From contig NZ_JAAXPA010000014.1 in NCBI RefSeq assembly GCF_012396235.1, positions 1 to 64,000 on the forward strand: DNA of 64,000 nucleotides, in the 5' to 3' direction. Positions 39,543-54,210 of this stretch are shown piece by piece. Positions within the stretch are counted from its first letter, which is position 1; the number at the start of each line of letters is the position of its first letter. Position numbers and translations under genes: made by a program. Under the pieces are notes generated by a model. It was not told where the DNA came from and ran no database searches. It worked only from the letters and a program-made list of their open reading frames with translations. This DNA is from Rhodococcus opacus (GTDB taxonomy: Bacteria > Actinomycetota > Actinomycetes > Mycobacteriales > Mycobacteriaceae).

Positions 39543-40385
39543 TCAGCCTCGCCGGTGCGCGCCGGGGACGCGGGTCCGCCGCGCGAAGAACCGGCCGTCG
39601 ACCTTGTCCAGGCTGATGGACTGGCTGAACGCCTCGCTGAGGTTCTCGGCCGTGATGACCTGATCCAGGAGCCCCTGCGAGACGACCTCCCCCTCCTTGA
39701 GGAGCAGTGCATGAGTGAAGCCCGGCGGAATCTCCTCGACGTGGTGGGTGACGAGGACCGTCGCGGGAGCGTCGGGGTCGGCGGCGAGATCGGTGAGGCG
39801 CGCGACGAGTTCCTCGCGCCCACCTAGGTCGAGACCGGCGGCGGGCTCGTCGAGCAGCAGTAGTTCCGGGTCGGTCATCAGCGCACGGGCGATGAGGACG
39901 CGCTTGCGCTCACCCTCGGACAGGGTGCCGTACGTGCGTCTGGCGAGGTGCTCGGCACCGAGGCTCTCGAGCATCTCGACGGCACGGTCGGTGTCCATGT
40001 CGTCGTAGCGCTCACGCCAGCGTCCGAGGACCGCGTAGCCGGCGGAGACGACGAGATCGGTCACGATCTCCTCGGACGGCACCCGGTTGGCGAGCGCCGA
40101 GGAGGACAGTCCGATCCGCGGACGCAGTTCGTTGATGTCGACGCGGCCGAGCCGCTCGCCGAGAAGGTAGGCGCTTCCGCTCGTGGGATGCAGTTCGGCG
40201 GCCGCGATCCGGAGCAACGACGTCTTCCCTGCCCCGTTCGGTCCGAGGACGACCCACCGCTCGTCGAGTTCCACCTTCCAGGTGACCGGGCCCACCAGAG
40301 TGTTGCCCCCGCGGCGGAGGAGAACGTCGTCGAATTCGATGAGGAGATCAGGATCAGGTTCATGCACGGACCCATCTTCCCGCAC
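39543..40385 (-). CDS. ABC transporter ATP-binding protein
   Basis: A 280-residue ATPase. Walker A is VVLGPNGAGKTSLLR (about residues 46-60), signature TLSEGERKRVLIARAL, Walker B ELLLLDEPAAGLDL and H-loop VLVTHHVEEIP. Single-domain, with no permease gene adjacent, like Rv3041c; the transported substrate is unknown and it may serve a distant permease or have a ModF-like role. The start is GTG at 40383-40385 or GTG six codons later. Only 32 bases separate it from the divergent glgX. Confidence 0.88.
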   Translation of the reverse strand: MREDGSVHEPDPDLLIEFDDVLLRRGGNTLVGPVTWKVELDERWVVLGPNGAGKTSLLRIAAAELHPTSGSAYLLGERLGRVDINELRPRIGLSSSALANRVPSEEIVTDLVVSAGYAVLGRWRERYDDMDTDRAVEMLESLGAEHLARRTYGTLSEGERKRVLIARALMTDPELLLLDEPAAGLDLGGREELVARLTDLAADPDAPATVLVTHHVEEIPPGFTHALLLKEGEVVSQGLLDQVITAENLSEAFSQSISLDKVDGRFFARRTRVPGAHRRG

Positions 40386-40417
40386 ATCTTCCGAGCATTC
40401 ACGGCAGGATCAGTTGC

Positions 40418-42565
40418 GTGTCGCCTCACATCGATTCGCACCCCGGCGAGATGTCGTCGCTCCCGCCGAGTCTGCGGCTGCCCGGATCACCGTTTCCCCT
40501 GGGAGCGAATGTGCGTGGCACCGGAACGCAGTTCGCGGTCCACGCTCCCGACGCCGAACTGGTACAGGTGTGCCTGATTTCCGAGGACGGCGACGAGACG
40601 CGGATCGACCTGGTCCAGCGGACGTACGGCATCTGGCACGGCATCGTCGAGGGCGTCGGTGCGGGACAGCGCTACGGCTACCGCGCGCACGGACGCTGGG
40701 AGCCCGCACGCGGCGTGCGCCTCAACCCCGCCAAGCTGCTTCTGGATCCGTGGGCGACCGGCATCACGGGCGAACTCGGCGACCACGACGCACTCGTCTC
40801 CCACGACGGCGACCCGTTCGGCGGCCCGTCGCGCGTCGACAGCCTGGGCCACACCCCTCTGTCGGTGGTGACGGCCGACCACGCCCGCACGAGCGGACCG
40901 CGGATCGAAAGGCCGTGGGAGGAAACCGTTGTCTACGAACTTCACGTGGGATCGTTCACCGCACGGCACCCCGACGTGCCGCCGCAGTACCGCGGAACGT
41001 ATCTGGGTCTCGCGGAACCCGCCGTCGTCGGTCATCTCGTCCGTCTCGGGGTGACCGCGGTCGAACTGCTTCCCGTCCAGGCGTACATCTCCGAGGCCAC
41101 CGTGCGTTCGCGGGGCATGCGCAACCACTGGGGGTACGCCACCGCGGCGTTCTTCGCCCCTCACCCGGGTTATGCGGTGGTGCCCGGTCAGGAGATCACC
41201 GAATTCCACACGATGGTCGACGCGCTGCACGCCGCGGGGATCGAGGTCGTCCTCGACGTGGTGTACAACCACACCTGCGAACAGGGCGTCGACGGCATCA
41301 GCCTCAGCTGGCGCGGCCTCGACGCCCCCGGCTACTACCTCCTCGACTCCGACGGTCGCGACATCGATCTCACCGGCTGCGGGAACACCGTCGACGCACA
41401 GTCGCCCGTCGCCGTCCGGATGATCGGCGACAGCCTGCGCTACTGGGCGCACGAGATGGGGGTCGACGGCTTCCGGTTCGACCTCGCGTCCGCTCTCGGC
41501 CGGCCCGGTGGCGGCCGATTCGATTCCCGCGCTTCGATCTTCTCCGCGATCACGGCGGATCCCGTTCTCTCCCGGTGCAAACTGATCGCCGAACCGTGGG
41601 ACGCCACGTCGGACGGATATCGGGTCGGGCACTTCGGCGTTCAGTGGTCGGAATGGAACGACAAGTACCGCAACACCGTTCGACGGTTCTGGAACGGCGG
41701 CACCGGGGTACGCGATCTCGCCTCCCGGGTGGCGGGTTCCGAGGACGTGTTCGGAAACCGGCGGCCGTGGGCGTCCGTCAATTTCGTGACCGCGCACGAC
41801 GGTTTCACCGCCGCGGACCTCGTGTCGTACCGCCGCAAACACAACGAGGCGAACGGCGAGGACAACCGGGACGGCGCCGATCACAACGACTCCGTCGACC
41901 ACGGCGTCGAAGGCCCCACCGACGATCCGTCGATCATCGAGGCGCGGTCCCGGCACGTCCGCGCGCTCCTGGCCACGCTCGCACTGTCGACCGGCACGCC
42001 GATGTTCACCGCAGGCGACGAGTTCGGTCACACCCTCGGCGGCAACAACAACGCGTACTGCGTCCCCGAAGACACCCCGCGTGAAGACTCCTGGCCACTC
42101 GACTGGAGTACCGGGGACACGACTCTCACCGCATTCGTCACCCGGGCCCTCGACCTCCGACGCGCCTCCCCCGCGCTGCGCCAGCCGGAATTCTTCGAAG
42201 GCAGGCGCACACCCACCGGCCATCCCGACCTCGTGTGGTTCGGCGCCGACGGCGCGGAGATGGACGACCGCGCGTGGTACGACGACTCCAGGCGCACCCT
42301 CCAGGCGTGGATCGACGGTTCCGACATCCGCTCCCACACCGAAGACGGGCACCAGCTCACCGACGACAGCTGGCTTCTCGTCTTCCACTCGGGCGGACCC
42401 ACCGTGATCACCCTGGGCTGTCCCGAATGGTTCTACGGCACGGTGCTCGCCGAATTCGACTCGGCGTCCCCCGACGGCGCACCCGCGCCGGGCGGCCCGA
42501 TCTCCGGAGACTCCACGATCGCGCTGTCCGGTCCGACGCTGCTCGTCTTTCGTGCGGTCGGATAG
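40418..42565 (+). CDS. glgX: Glycogen debranching enzyme (GlgX/TreX, GH13)
   Basis: A 715-residue isoamylase-type enzyme that cuts alpha-1,6 branches of glycogen. The N-terminal CBM48 domain (about 25-120) includes FPLGANVRGTGTQFAVHAPD. The GH13 barrel has VVYNHTCEQG, the nucleophile in DGFRFDLASALG, the acid/base glutamate in KLIAEPWDA, and VNFVTAHDGFTAADL. GTG at 40418 is used; an ATG eleven codons in is possible. The last 133 bases overlap antisense with the YczE-like gene. It is inserted between the Rv3041c and serB2 counterparts. Confidence 0.93.
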   Translation: MSPHIDSHPGEMSSLPPSLRLPGSPFPLGANVRGTGTQFAVHAPDAELVQVCLISEDGDETRIDLVQRTYGIWHGIVEGVGAGQRYGYRAHGRWEPARGVRLNPAKLLLDPWATGITGELGDHDALVSHDGDPFGGPSRVDSLGHTPLSVVTADHARTSGPRIERPWEETVVYELHVGSFTARHPDVPPQYRGTYLGLAEPAVVGHLVRLGVTAVELLPVQAYISEATVRSRGMRNHWGYATAAFFAPHPGYAVVPGQEITEFHTMVDALHAAGIEVVLDVVYNHTCEQGVDGISLSWRGLDAPGYYLLDSDGRDIDLTGCGNTVDAQSPVAVRMIGDSLRYWAHEMGVDGFRFDLASALGRPGGGRFDSRASIFSAITADPVLSRCKLIAEPWDATSDGYRVGHFGVQWSEWNDKYRNTVRRFWNGGTGVRDLASRVAGSEDVFGNRRPWASVNFVTAHDGFTAADLVSYRRKHNEANGEDNRDGADHNDSVDHGVEGPTDDPSIIEARSRHVRALLATLALSTGTPMFTAGDEFGHTLGGNNNAYCVPEDTPREDSWPLDWSTGDTTLTAFVTRALDLRRASPALRQPEFFEGRRTPTGHPDLVWFGADGAEMDDRAWYDDSRRTLQAWIDGSDIRSHTEDGHQLTDDSWLLVFHSGGPTVITLGCPEWFYGTVLAEFDSASPDGAPAPGGPISGDSTIALSGPTLLVFRAVG

Positions 42566-43134
42566 ATGCCACCGAAGCGCATCATCAGCTGGATGAGCGG
42601 GCCGATGCCCAGCGCGTAGACGACGGTGCCCACCCCCACGGTGCCGCCGAGCAACCAGCCGGTGGCCAGCACCGTCACCTCGATCGACGTGCGGATCACC
42701 CGCACCGACAGCCCGGTGCGCGCGACCAGACCGGTCATGAGACCGTCCCTCGGGCCGGGACCCATCCCCGCACCGATGTACAGCACGGTGGCGAGCGCGT
42801 TGAGGACCACGCCACCGAGCATCACCACGATGCGCACGAGAAGGGAGTCGGCGGGTTCGAGGAACGCGAGCGAGGTGTCCACCGAGACGGCAATGACCAC
42901 GACGTTGGCGATCGTCCCGAATCCCGGTTTCTGGCGGATCGGGATCCAGAGCGCGAGCACCACGACACCGGTCAGCGCGGTCACCACACCGAAACTGAGT
43001 GGCGTGCGATCCGCGACCCCCTGATGGAACACATCCCAGGGGTCGAGACCGAGGCCGGCGGTGATCATCATGGCCATCGAGAAGCCGTACAGCCACAGTC
43101 CGGCGAACAGAGCGATCAGGCGTCGAGCGAGCAT
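42433..43134 (-). CDS. YczE/YitT-like membrane protein
   Basis: A 233-residue protein with five to six membrane helices: LIALFAGLWLYGFSMAMMI, VVTALTGVVVLALWIPI, IVVMLGGVVLNALATVLYI and others. YczE-family loops GLDPWDVFHQGVA and GMGPGPRDGLMTGL are clear. Function in the family is not settled. The last 45 residues, rich in Pro, Ser and Gly, lie entirely within the antisense overlap with glgX and look like a read-through extension. ATG at 43132-43134 is chosen; the ribosome site is weak, and an upstream GTG gives 18 more residues. Confidence 0.8.
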   Translation of the reverse strand: MLARRLIALFAGLWLYGFSMAMMITAGLGLDPWDVFHQGVADRTPLSFGVVTALTGVVVLALWIPIRQKPGFGTIANVVVIAVSVDTSLAFLEPADSLLVRIVVMLGGVVLNALATVLYIGAGMGPGPRDGLMTGLVARTGLSVRVIRTSIEVTVLATGWLLGGTVGVGTVVYALGIGPLIQLMMRFGGIYPTARKTSSVGPDSAIVESPEIGPPGAGAPSGDAESNSASTVP

Positions 43135-43216
43135 GCCCGTCAGTGTTCCGGGAAATCCTGCCGCACCCCATAGCCACGACGCAGGCACTGGACTGTCGAT
43201 GCGTCGGCCACCACGC

Positions 43217-47108
<3,892 letters not shown>

Positions 47109-47371
47109 TGATCCTCCTGAATGCGCGTCCGTCCCCGGGCTGCGAGGCGAACGGTCTCTGGCTTGCGCTCATCGAATCGTAGACCGTGCCCTGAGCGGCC
47201 TCCGACTGGGTCCTACCCACTGTCGTACTTACCCGGACTCAGAGCAAATTGTGGCGCACGCGACCTGCGGTTTGTGGCCCCGGGGAGTGCTCACTGTCAC
47301 GCGGTCCGGCGTGTCGCACGCGACCGGTCGACACGGACCCCGGACGCTCCGACACGCCGAAACCCCGGTGC

Positions 47372-47390
47372 TAAGGTTTCGCTCACCTAA
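47372..47390. promoter_or_regulatory. IdeR/DmdR-type iron box
   Basis: TAAGGTTTCGCTCACCTAA matches the mycobacterial/actinobacterial IdeR consensus at 15 of 19 positions with both outer AGGT/ACCT elements intact. It ends 19 bases before the start of the iron-binding lipoprotein gene, where iron-loaded repressor would block transcription. The rest of 47109-47371 holds only the divergent ctaD promoter area (a weak TACGAT at 47176-47181 on the minus strand). Confidence 0.8.
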
Positions 47391-47409
47391 CTTCCACCAG
47401 GAGCACCAT

Positions 47410-48417
47410 GTGAACGTTCTCTCCCGACGCCGGGTCGTCGCCGGCGCGGTCGCACTGGCCGCTGCAGCCACTTTCTCGATCACGTCCTGCTCCAGCAGTG
47501 ACGACTCCGCCGCCGCGTCCAGCACCACCTCGTCGACCGGGCAGTTCCCCCGCACCGTCGACCACTTCCGCGGCAGCACCGAGATCCCGGCCGCGCCGCA
47601 GCGCATCGTGGCACTCGACAACAGCTTCACCGACGCCGTCCTCCTCCTCGAGGCGCCGCTCGTCGGATACGTCGACTACCGCGAACCCGGCCTGCCCGAC
47701 TACCTCGGCTCCTCGCGGGACGAGTTCGCGGCGGAAGCCGAATCGGTGGGCAAGGTCAGCAACGCGAGCCTCGAGCAGATCGCCGCGCTGCAACCCGATC
47801 TGATCATCTCCGCCGAAGTGCGCGACGCGAAGAACTACGAGCAACTGTCCGCGATCGCGCCGACCATCTTCACCGAGACGACCGGGCCCACGTGGAAGGA
47901 CAACATCCGGCTCGTCGGCACGGCACTGGGCAAGGAGGAACTCGCGGAGCAGAAGATCGGCGCCTACGAGGAGCGGGCCGCCGCCGTCGGCGCGGAGATC
48001 AACGACACGGCGTCGAATCCGGTGATCTCCGTCGTCCGGTTCGCGGGCGAGCCGACGGCGCGCCTCTACCGCACGACCTCGTTCAGCGGGATCGTCCTCT
48101 CGGACGCCGGGCTCGCCCGTCCGCAGAGCCAGGGCCCCGATCCGGCCGATCCGGACAACATCATGCAAGCGATCAGCCCCGAGCTGATCAGCGAGGCGGA
48201 GGGCGACGCCATCTTCGTCAGCACCTGGCAGGACCCGGCCGGCAAGAGCGCCGAAGCGGCCAAGCCGTTCCTGGAGAGCCCGCTGTGGCAGACGCTGAAG
48301 GGACGCAAGATCGACGTCGACGACGCCCGCTGGATGTCGCCGGTCAGCATCCAGGGCGCGCATCTCATCCTCGACGACCTGTCGGACACGTTCGGGGTGG
48401 GCAAGCACAGCGGCTAA
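47410..48417 (+). CDS. Iron-siderophore ABC transporter substrate-binding lipoprotein
   Basis: A 335-residue lipoprotein with a twin-arginine-like basic start (SRRRVVAGAVALAA), lipobox SITSC, then a Ser/Thr linker. The mature part has the FecB/FhuD class III fold: QRIVALDNSFTDAVLLL, SLEQIAALQPDLIISAEVRD and QGAHLILDDLSDTF. The IdeR box just upstream supports ferric-siderophore binding. GTG with AGGAG upstream; an overlapping ATG is followed at once by TGA and cannot be the start. No permease genes follow, so it works with transporters encoded elsewhere. Confidence 0.9.
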   Translation: MNVLSRRRVVAGAVALAAAATFSITSCSSSDDSAAASSTTSSTGQFPRTVDHFRGSTEIPAAPQRIVALDNSFTDAVLLLEAPLVGYVDYREPGLPDYLGSSRDEFAAEAESVGKVSNASLEQIAALQPDLIISAEVRDAKNYEQLSAIAPTIFTETTGPTWKDNIRLVGTALGKEELAEQKIGAYEERAAAVGAEINDTASNPVISVVRFAGEPTARLYRTTSFSGIVLSDAGLARPQSQGPDPADPDNIMQAISPELISEAEGDAIFVSTWQDPAGKSAEAAKPFLESPLWQTLKGRKIDVDDARWMSPVSIQGAHLILDDLSDTFGVGKHSG

Positions 48418-48452
48418 CCTGAACGCGCCCGCACACACAGGAAGTCGCCGAA

Positions 48453-49520
48453 TTGTCCCCTCGTAGGTTTTCCGCCCGCCGCGCGTCCACCGGTCTCGTC
48501 GCCGCCGTCGCTGCGCTCGCAGTCGCCGGCTGCTCTCAACCGTCCGACGACGATCCCGCGGCGTCCATCGTCCGGACCACCACGCAAATCGCCGGAGCCG
48601 GCGTGGTCGGCATCGAGAGGGACACCACGACCGCCTGCGCCGAGCCGGCCCCGGTCGACGCCGCACTCGCGGCCGGCTCGACGCACCGGGTGGTCCACAC
48701 GAAGGGCGAGAGCGAGGTTCCGTCCGATCCGCAGCGGATCGTGGTACTCGACAGCGCCGCGCTGGACGCGGTGTGCGCACTCGGTATGTGGGAGAACGTG
48801 GTCGGCGCGGCGACCGTCGACGGGGACTCGCCGCAACCCGGATACCTCGGCACGGGCATCTCCGAGATCCCGAGCGTCGGATCCGTCGACGCCCCGGACG
48901 TGAACAAGATCGCGCAGGCGGACCCGGACCTGATCCTCGGATCGAGTCCGGCGTCCGACCAGCTGGACGGCGCGCTCTCCCCCATCGCGCCCACCGTGTT
49001 CGTCGGCTCCGACCCCGTGTACTGGAAGGCGCAGTTCCTCCTCGCCGGCAACGCCCTGGGCCGCGCCGACGCGGCGACGGCCGCACTGGAGCTGTACCAG
49101 CAGGACGCGAAGCAACTCGGCGTCGACATCGATGCCGCGCAGACGCAGGCCTCCGTCGTCCGCTTCGGCGCCGACAGCATGGAGGTCGAGGGTCCGGCCA
49201 CGTTCGCCGGCCAGGTCCTCACCGACGCCGGTGTGCGGCGACCCGCGTATCAGAACCTCGACGGCGCAGTCACCGAACCGATCTCCGAATCCGACATCGA
49301 TCAGGCCGAGGGCGACCTCATCTACGCCGTCCTGGACGGCGAGGAGGGCACCGCGCACGCGGAGGACGTCATGTCCGGTGAGGCCTGGGAAGACCTCGAG
49401 GCGGCCTCCGACAAGCGGGTCTTCGCCGTCGAGGGTGACGTGTGGGGCGGAAACGGTGTCGTCGCCGCGCGCGCGATGCTCACCGACCTGCGGAACACGC
49501 TGAACGGTTACGTCGGCTAG
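48453..49520 (+). CDS. fecB: FecB-like iron/siderophore-binding lipoprotein
   Basis: A 355-residue lipoprotein with lipobox LAVAGC (Cys about residue 27). Extended N-terminal mature part ending TACAEPAPV, then the periplasmic-binding fold: QRIVVLDSAALDAVCALGMW, DVNKIAQADPDLILGSS, SFVG-like TVFVGSDPVYW. Length and position next to ctaD fit M. tuberculosis FecB (Rv3044). The start is TTG with CAGGAA upstream, about ten bases away. It is in operon with the previous binding protein (35-base gap) and so should share the iron box. Confidence 0.85.
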   Translation: MSPRRFSARRASTGLVAAVAALAVAGCSQPSDDDPAASIVRTTTQIAGAGVVGIERDTTTACAEPAPVDAALAAGSTHRVVHTKGESEVPSDPQRIVVLDSAALDAVCALGMWENVVGAATVDGDSPQPGYLGTGISEIPSVGSVDAPDVNKIAQADPDLILGSSPASDQLDGALSPIAPTVFVGSDPVYWKAQFLLAGNALGRADAATAALELYQQDAKQLGVDIDAAQTQASVVRFGADSMEVEGPATFAGQVLTDAGVRRPAYQNLDGAVTEPISESDIDQAEGDLIYAVLDGEEGTAHAEDVMSGEAWEDLEAASDKRVFAVEGDVWGGNGVVAARAMLTDLRNTLNGYVG

Positions 49521-49528
49521 GAGGCCCG

Positions 49529-50002
49529 GTGCCCGTCCCCGAGTTCGTCACCGCCCTGCGCGGCCACGTCGGCACTGCGCCGCTGTGGCTGTCCGGGGTG
49601 AGTGTCGTCGTGCGTGACGCCGACGGCCGGGTGCTGCTGACCCGGCGCGTCGACAACGGCAAATGGGCCGTCGTGTCCGGCATCCTCGAACCCGGGGAGG
49701 AACCCGGACCCGCCGCCCTGCGTGAGGTGCGCGAGGAAACCGGCGTCGACGCGGAACTGGTCCGGATCACGAGCGTCGACGTCACCGACCCGATCACCTA
49801 CCCGAACGGCGACGTCGCGCAGTATCTCGACGTGTGCTTCCTCGCGCGGTACCTGATCGGGGAGGCTTCCGTGTCGGACGACGAAAACCACGACGTCGCC
49901 TGGTTCTTCCCCGACGCGCTGCCGCCGGACCTCACCCCGTCGTCGCGGCTGCGGCTCGACAAGGCGCTGCAGGACGAGCCCGAGGCGTGGTTCCGCCGCT
50001 GA
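49529..50002 (+). CDS. Nudix hydrolase (MutT type)
   Basis: A 157-residue protein with an intact Nudix box: GILEPGEEPGPAALREVREE followed by TGV (about residues 50-72). Resembles ADP-ribose or NTP pyrophosphatases; substrate unknown. GTG has GGAGG four bases upstream, with the fecB stop overlapping the ribosome site (TAGGAGG), so translation is probably coupled. It ends before a strong bidirectional terminator. Confidence 0.9.
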   Translation: MPVPEFVTALRGHVGTAPLWLSGVSVVVRDADGRVLLTRRVDNGKWAVVSGILEPGEEPGPAALREVREETGVDAELVRITSVDVTDPITYPNGDVAQYLDVCFLARYLIGEASVSDDENHDVAWFFPDALPPDLTPSSRLRLDKALQDEPEAWFRR

Positions 50003-50009
50003 ACGCAGT

Positions 50010-50062
50010 TCGCCCAATGCCACACCGGTGCAGTCGAACTTAACCGGTGTGACATTGGGCGA
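50010..50062. terminator. Bidirectional terminator between Nudix and nrdF genes
   Basis: TCGCCCAATG-c-CACACCGGT pairs with ACCGGTGTG-a-CATTGGGCGA around a 13-base loop; nineteen paired bases with one mismatch, between convergent genes. Confidence 0.8.
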
Positions 50063-50086
50063 CAGCTCTGGAAGTCGCGAGCGGGC

Positions 50087-51114
<1,028 letters not shown>

Positions 51115-51129
51115 GGGCGGCGGAGCCGC

Positions 51130-53313
51130 CTACAGCATGCAGGAAACGCAACCTTCGACCTCGGTACCCTCCAGAGCCATCTGACGCAGCCGGATGTAGT
51201 ACAGCGTCTTGATGCCCTTGCGCCACGCGTAGATCTGCGCCTTGTTGATGTCGCGGGTGGTGGCGGTGTCCTTGAAGAACAGCGTCAGCGACAGCCCCTG
51301 GTCGACGTGCTGCGTCGCCGCGGCATAGGTGTCGACGATCTTCTCGTACCCGATCTCGTAGGCATCCTGGTAGTACTCCAGGTTGTCGTTGGTCAGGTAG
51401 GGCGCCGGGTAGTAGACGCGGCCGATCTTGCCTTCCTTGCGGATCTCGATCTTCGACGCCACCGGGTGGATGGAGCTGGTGGAGTAGTTGATGTACGAGA
51501 TCGACCCCGTCGGCGGGACGGCCTGCAGGTTCTGGTTGTAGATGCCGTACTTCTGCACGGACGCCTTCAGCTCGCGCCAGTCGTCCTGCGTCGGGATGTG
51601 CACACCGGACTCGGCGAACAGCTGCCGCACCCGCTCCGTCTTCGGCTCCCACACCTGATCGGTGTACTTGTCGAAGTACTCGCCGGACGCGTACTTGGAC
51701 TGCGGGAAGCCCTTGAAGTGGGTGCCCCGCTCGATGGCGATCCGGTTGGACGCCCGCACCGCGTGGAACACGACGGTGTAGAAGTAGATGTTCGTGAAGT
51801 CGATGCCCTCGTCGGAGCCGTAGAAGATCCGCTCACGGGCCAGGTACCCGTGCAGGTTCATCTGGCCGAGGCCGATGGCGTGGGAGTCGTTGTTGCCCTG
51901 CTCGATCGACGGCACCGAGTAGATGTGCGTCTGATCGGACACCGCGGTGAGGGCGCGGATCGACACCTCGATGGTGCGTGCGAAGTCGGGCGAGTCCATG
52001 GTCTTCGCGATGTTCAGCGAGCCGAGGTTGCAGGAGATGTCCTTGCCGACCTCGCTGTACGAGAGGTCGTCGTTGAACACTGACGGCGTCGAGACCTGCA
52101 GGATCTCCGAGCACAGGTTGGAGTGGGTGATCTTGCCCTCGATGGGGTTGGCCCGGTTCACCGTGTCCTCGAACATGATGTACGGGTAGCCCGACTCGAA
52201 CTGCAGCTCGGCGATGGTCTGGAAGAACTCGCGCGCCTTGATCTTCGACTTGCGGATCCGCTTGTCGTCGACCATCTCGTAGTACTTCTCGGTGACGTTG
52301 ACGTCCGCGAACGGGACACCGTAGATGCGCTCGACGTCGTACGGCGAGAACAGGTACATGTCCTCGTTCTTCTTCGCCAGCTCGAACGTGATGTCCGGGA
52401 TGACCACACCCAGCGACAGCGTCTTGATGCGGATCTTCTCGTCGGCGTTCTCCCGCTTGGTGTCGAGGAAGCGGTAGATGTCCGGGTGGTGCGCGTGCAG
52501 GTACACCGCGCCTGCGCCCTGACGCGCGCCGAGCTGGTTGGCGTACGAGAAGGAGTCCTCGAGCAGCTTCATGATCGGGATGACACCGGAGCTCTGGTTC
52601 TCGATCTTCTTGATCGGGGCACCGTGCTCGCGAACATTGCTGAGCAGCAACGCAACTCCGCCGCCGCGCTTGGACAGCTGCAGCGCCGAGTTGATGGAGC
52701 GGCCGATGGACTCCATGTTGTCCTCGATGCGCAGCAGGAAGCAGGACACGGGCTCGCCGCGCTGCTTCTTGCCGGAGTTGAGGAACGTGGGGGTGGCGGG
52801 CTGGAACCGGCCGGCGATGATCTCGTCGACGAGCTTGGTCGCCAGTTCCTCGTCGCCGGCGGCGAGCGTGAGGGCGACCATGCAGACGCGGTCCTCGAAT
52901 CGCTCCAGGTAACGCTTGCCGTCGAACGTCTTCAGCGTGTACGAGGTGTAGTACTTGAACGCGCCCAGGAACGTCGGGAAGCGGAACTTCTTCGAGTAGG
53001 CGTGATCGATCAGCGACTTCACGAACGCGCGCGAGTACTGGTCGAGGACCTCGGGCTCGTAGTAGTTCTCCTCCACGAGGTAGTCGAGTTTCTCGTCCAG
53101 GTTGTGGAAGAAGACGGTGTTCTGGTTGACGTGCTGCAGGAAGTACTGGCGAGCGGCGGCGACGTCCTTGTCGAACTGGATCTCACCGTTGGGGCCGTAC
53201 AGGTTGAGCATTGCGTTGAGTGCGTGGTAATCGAGACCGTTCGTCGAGTCTCCACCGCGCGCGTCGCGCTCTACGCTCCCCGCGTCGATGGTGTCTGTGA
53301 TGGTCGGCGCCAC
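51130..53313 (-). CDS. nrdE: Class Ib ribonucleotide reductase large subunit
   Basis: A 727-residue NrdE that reduces ribonucleoside diphosphates. The substrate-site cysteines are in [19 protein letters not shown] (about residue 193) and the thiyl site in [14 protein letters not shown] (about 400), with [19 protein letters not shown] and [15 protein letters not shown]. The C-terminal CVSCML pair accepts electrons from NrdH. GTG at 53311-53313 has GAGGAG upstream; it lies 43 bases inside the end of nrdI. Class Ib enzymes lack the full ATP-cone at the N-terminus, as here. Confidence 0.97.
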   Translation of the reverse strand: MAPTITDTIDAGSVERDARGGDSTNGLDYHALNAMLNLYGPNGEIQFDKDVAAARQYFLQHVNQNTVFFHNLDEKLDYLVEENYYEPEVLDQYSRAFVKSLIDHAYSKKFRFPTFLGAFKYYTSYTLKTFDGKRYLERFEDRVCMVALTLAAGDEELATKLVDEIIAGRFQPATPTFLNSGKKQRGEPVSCFLLRIEDNMESIGRSINSALQLSKRGGGVALLLSNVREHGAPIKKIENQSSGVIPIMKLLEDSFSYANQLGARQGAGAVYLHAHHPDIYRFLDTKRENADEKIRIKTLSLGVVIPDITFELAKKNEDMYLFSPYDVERIYGVPFADVNVTEKYYEMVDDKRIRKSKIKAREFFQTIAELQFESGYPYIMFEDTVNRANPIEGKITHSNLCSEILQVSTPSVFNDDLSYSEVGKDISCNLGSLNIAKTMDSPDFARTIEVSIRALTAVSDQTHIYSVPSIEQGNNDSHAIGLGQMNLHGYLARERIFYGSDEGIDFTNIYFYTVVFHAVRASNRIAIERGTHFKGFPQSKYASGEYFDKYTDQVWEPKTERVRQLFAESGVHIPTQDDWRELKASVQKYGIYNQNLQAVPPTGSISYINYSTSSIHPVASKIEIRKEGKIGRVYYPAPYLTNDNLEYYQDAYEIGYEKIVDTYAAATQHVDQGLSLTLFFKDTATTRDINKAQIYAWRKGIKTLYYIRLRQMALEGTEVEGCVSCML

Positions 53314-53747
53314 TTCTCGTGCTCCTCGTCGTCTAAGTGATCCCAGAATTCACCCAGACCGGCCCTGACCCGCTCGACGTCCTCGGCTGTGCCCATGAGT
53401 TCGAAGCGGTAGAGGTAGGGAACGTGGCATTTCTGAGAAATGATGTTTCCTGCAAAGCAATAGGACTCACCGAAATTGGTGTTTCCTGCCGCGATCACTG
53501 CTCGGATCAGCGACCTGTTGTGTGTGTTGTTGAGAAATCGGATGACCGGCTTCGGGACGTAACTGGTGTCGCGGCCCATGGCCGTCGTTCCCCCGCCATA
53601 CGTGGGGACGATCAGCACGTAGGGTTCGCGAACCTCGAAGGTGCCCTCGCGGTCGTGAATGGGTATGCGCGTCGCAGGCAGCCCGAGCCGCTGGACGAAT
53701 CGGTGCGTGTTCTCCGAGGCGCTGGAGAAGTACACCAGCGATGTCAT
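53271..53747 (-). CDS. nrdI: Flavodoxin-like NrdI, class Ib RNR activation
   Basis: A 158-residue NrdI that supplies superoxide to assemble the NrdF manganese cofactor. FMN-binding loops are [19 protein letters not shown] (phosphate loop), [12 protein letters not shown] and [20 protein letters not shown] at 53745-53747. The last 14 codons overlap nrdE in another frame, longer than the few bases usual for coupled genes; both reading frames are conserved family members, so the overlap is real. Confidence 0.95.
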   Translation of the reverse strand: MTSLVYFSSASENTHRFVQRLGLPATRIPIHDREGTFEVREPYVLIVPTYGGGTTAMGRDTSYVPKPVIRFLNNTHNRSLIRAVIAAGNTNFGESYCFAGNIISQKCHVPYLYRFELMGTAEDVERVRAGLGEFWDHLDDEEHEKWRRPSQTPSTRGA

Positions 53748-53835
53748 CGGTTTCCACCATCCGGACTAGTACTACCGTTTACTGCCGCTCGGGAATCGGA
53801 TCGAATTCCGCCTCGGGCGGTGCGATCGCCTCGCT

Positions 53836-54069
53836 TCAAGCAGCGTTTGCCGAGAGGGTCTTGATGCGGTCGGGGCGGAAGCCCGACCAGTGCTCGTCAC
53901 CGGCCACGATCACGGGCGCCTGCAGGTATCCCAGTGCCATGACGTAGTCCCGGGCCTCGGGGTCTTCGGTGATGTCGACGACGGAGTATTCGATACCCGC
54001 CTTGTCGAGGGCCCGGTAGGTGGCATTGCACTGAACGCAAGCGGGCTTGGTGTAGACGGTGATGCTCAT
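53836..54069 (-). CDS. nrdH: Glutaredoxin-like NrdH
   Basis: A 77-residue NrdH-redoxin with the redox motif CVQC (residues 11-14; family form CVQC) and the typical end WSGFRPDRIKTL. It reduces NrdE with electrons from thioredoxin reductase. ATG at 54067-54069 with AGAGGGA upstream. It is the first gene of nrdH-nrdI-nrdE-nrdF; the 88 bases before nrdI show nothing notable. Confidence 0.95.
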   Translation of the reverse strand: MSITVYTKPACVQCNATYRALDKAGIEYSVVDITEDPEARDYVMALGYLQAPVIVAGDEHWSGFRPDRIKTLSANAA

Positions 54070-54210
54070 GAAGTCCCTCTTTCCACTGCCGAATGGAGCT
54101 GACGAAGTGTGTGTTCAGCGCACTGAGACTTCCCCTGATCGAGATGGCGGTGACCCCCGATGGAGATGCTCACCGAGTCGGTTCTCGTTGTGGTCTCTCA
54201 GTGCTCAAGA

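Noticed and set aside
47408..47413. ATGTGA start-stop overlapping the siderophore-binding lipoprotein start
   Set aside because: A start followed at once by stop can arise by chance; the ribosome site fits GTG 47410 equally well.
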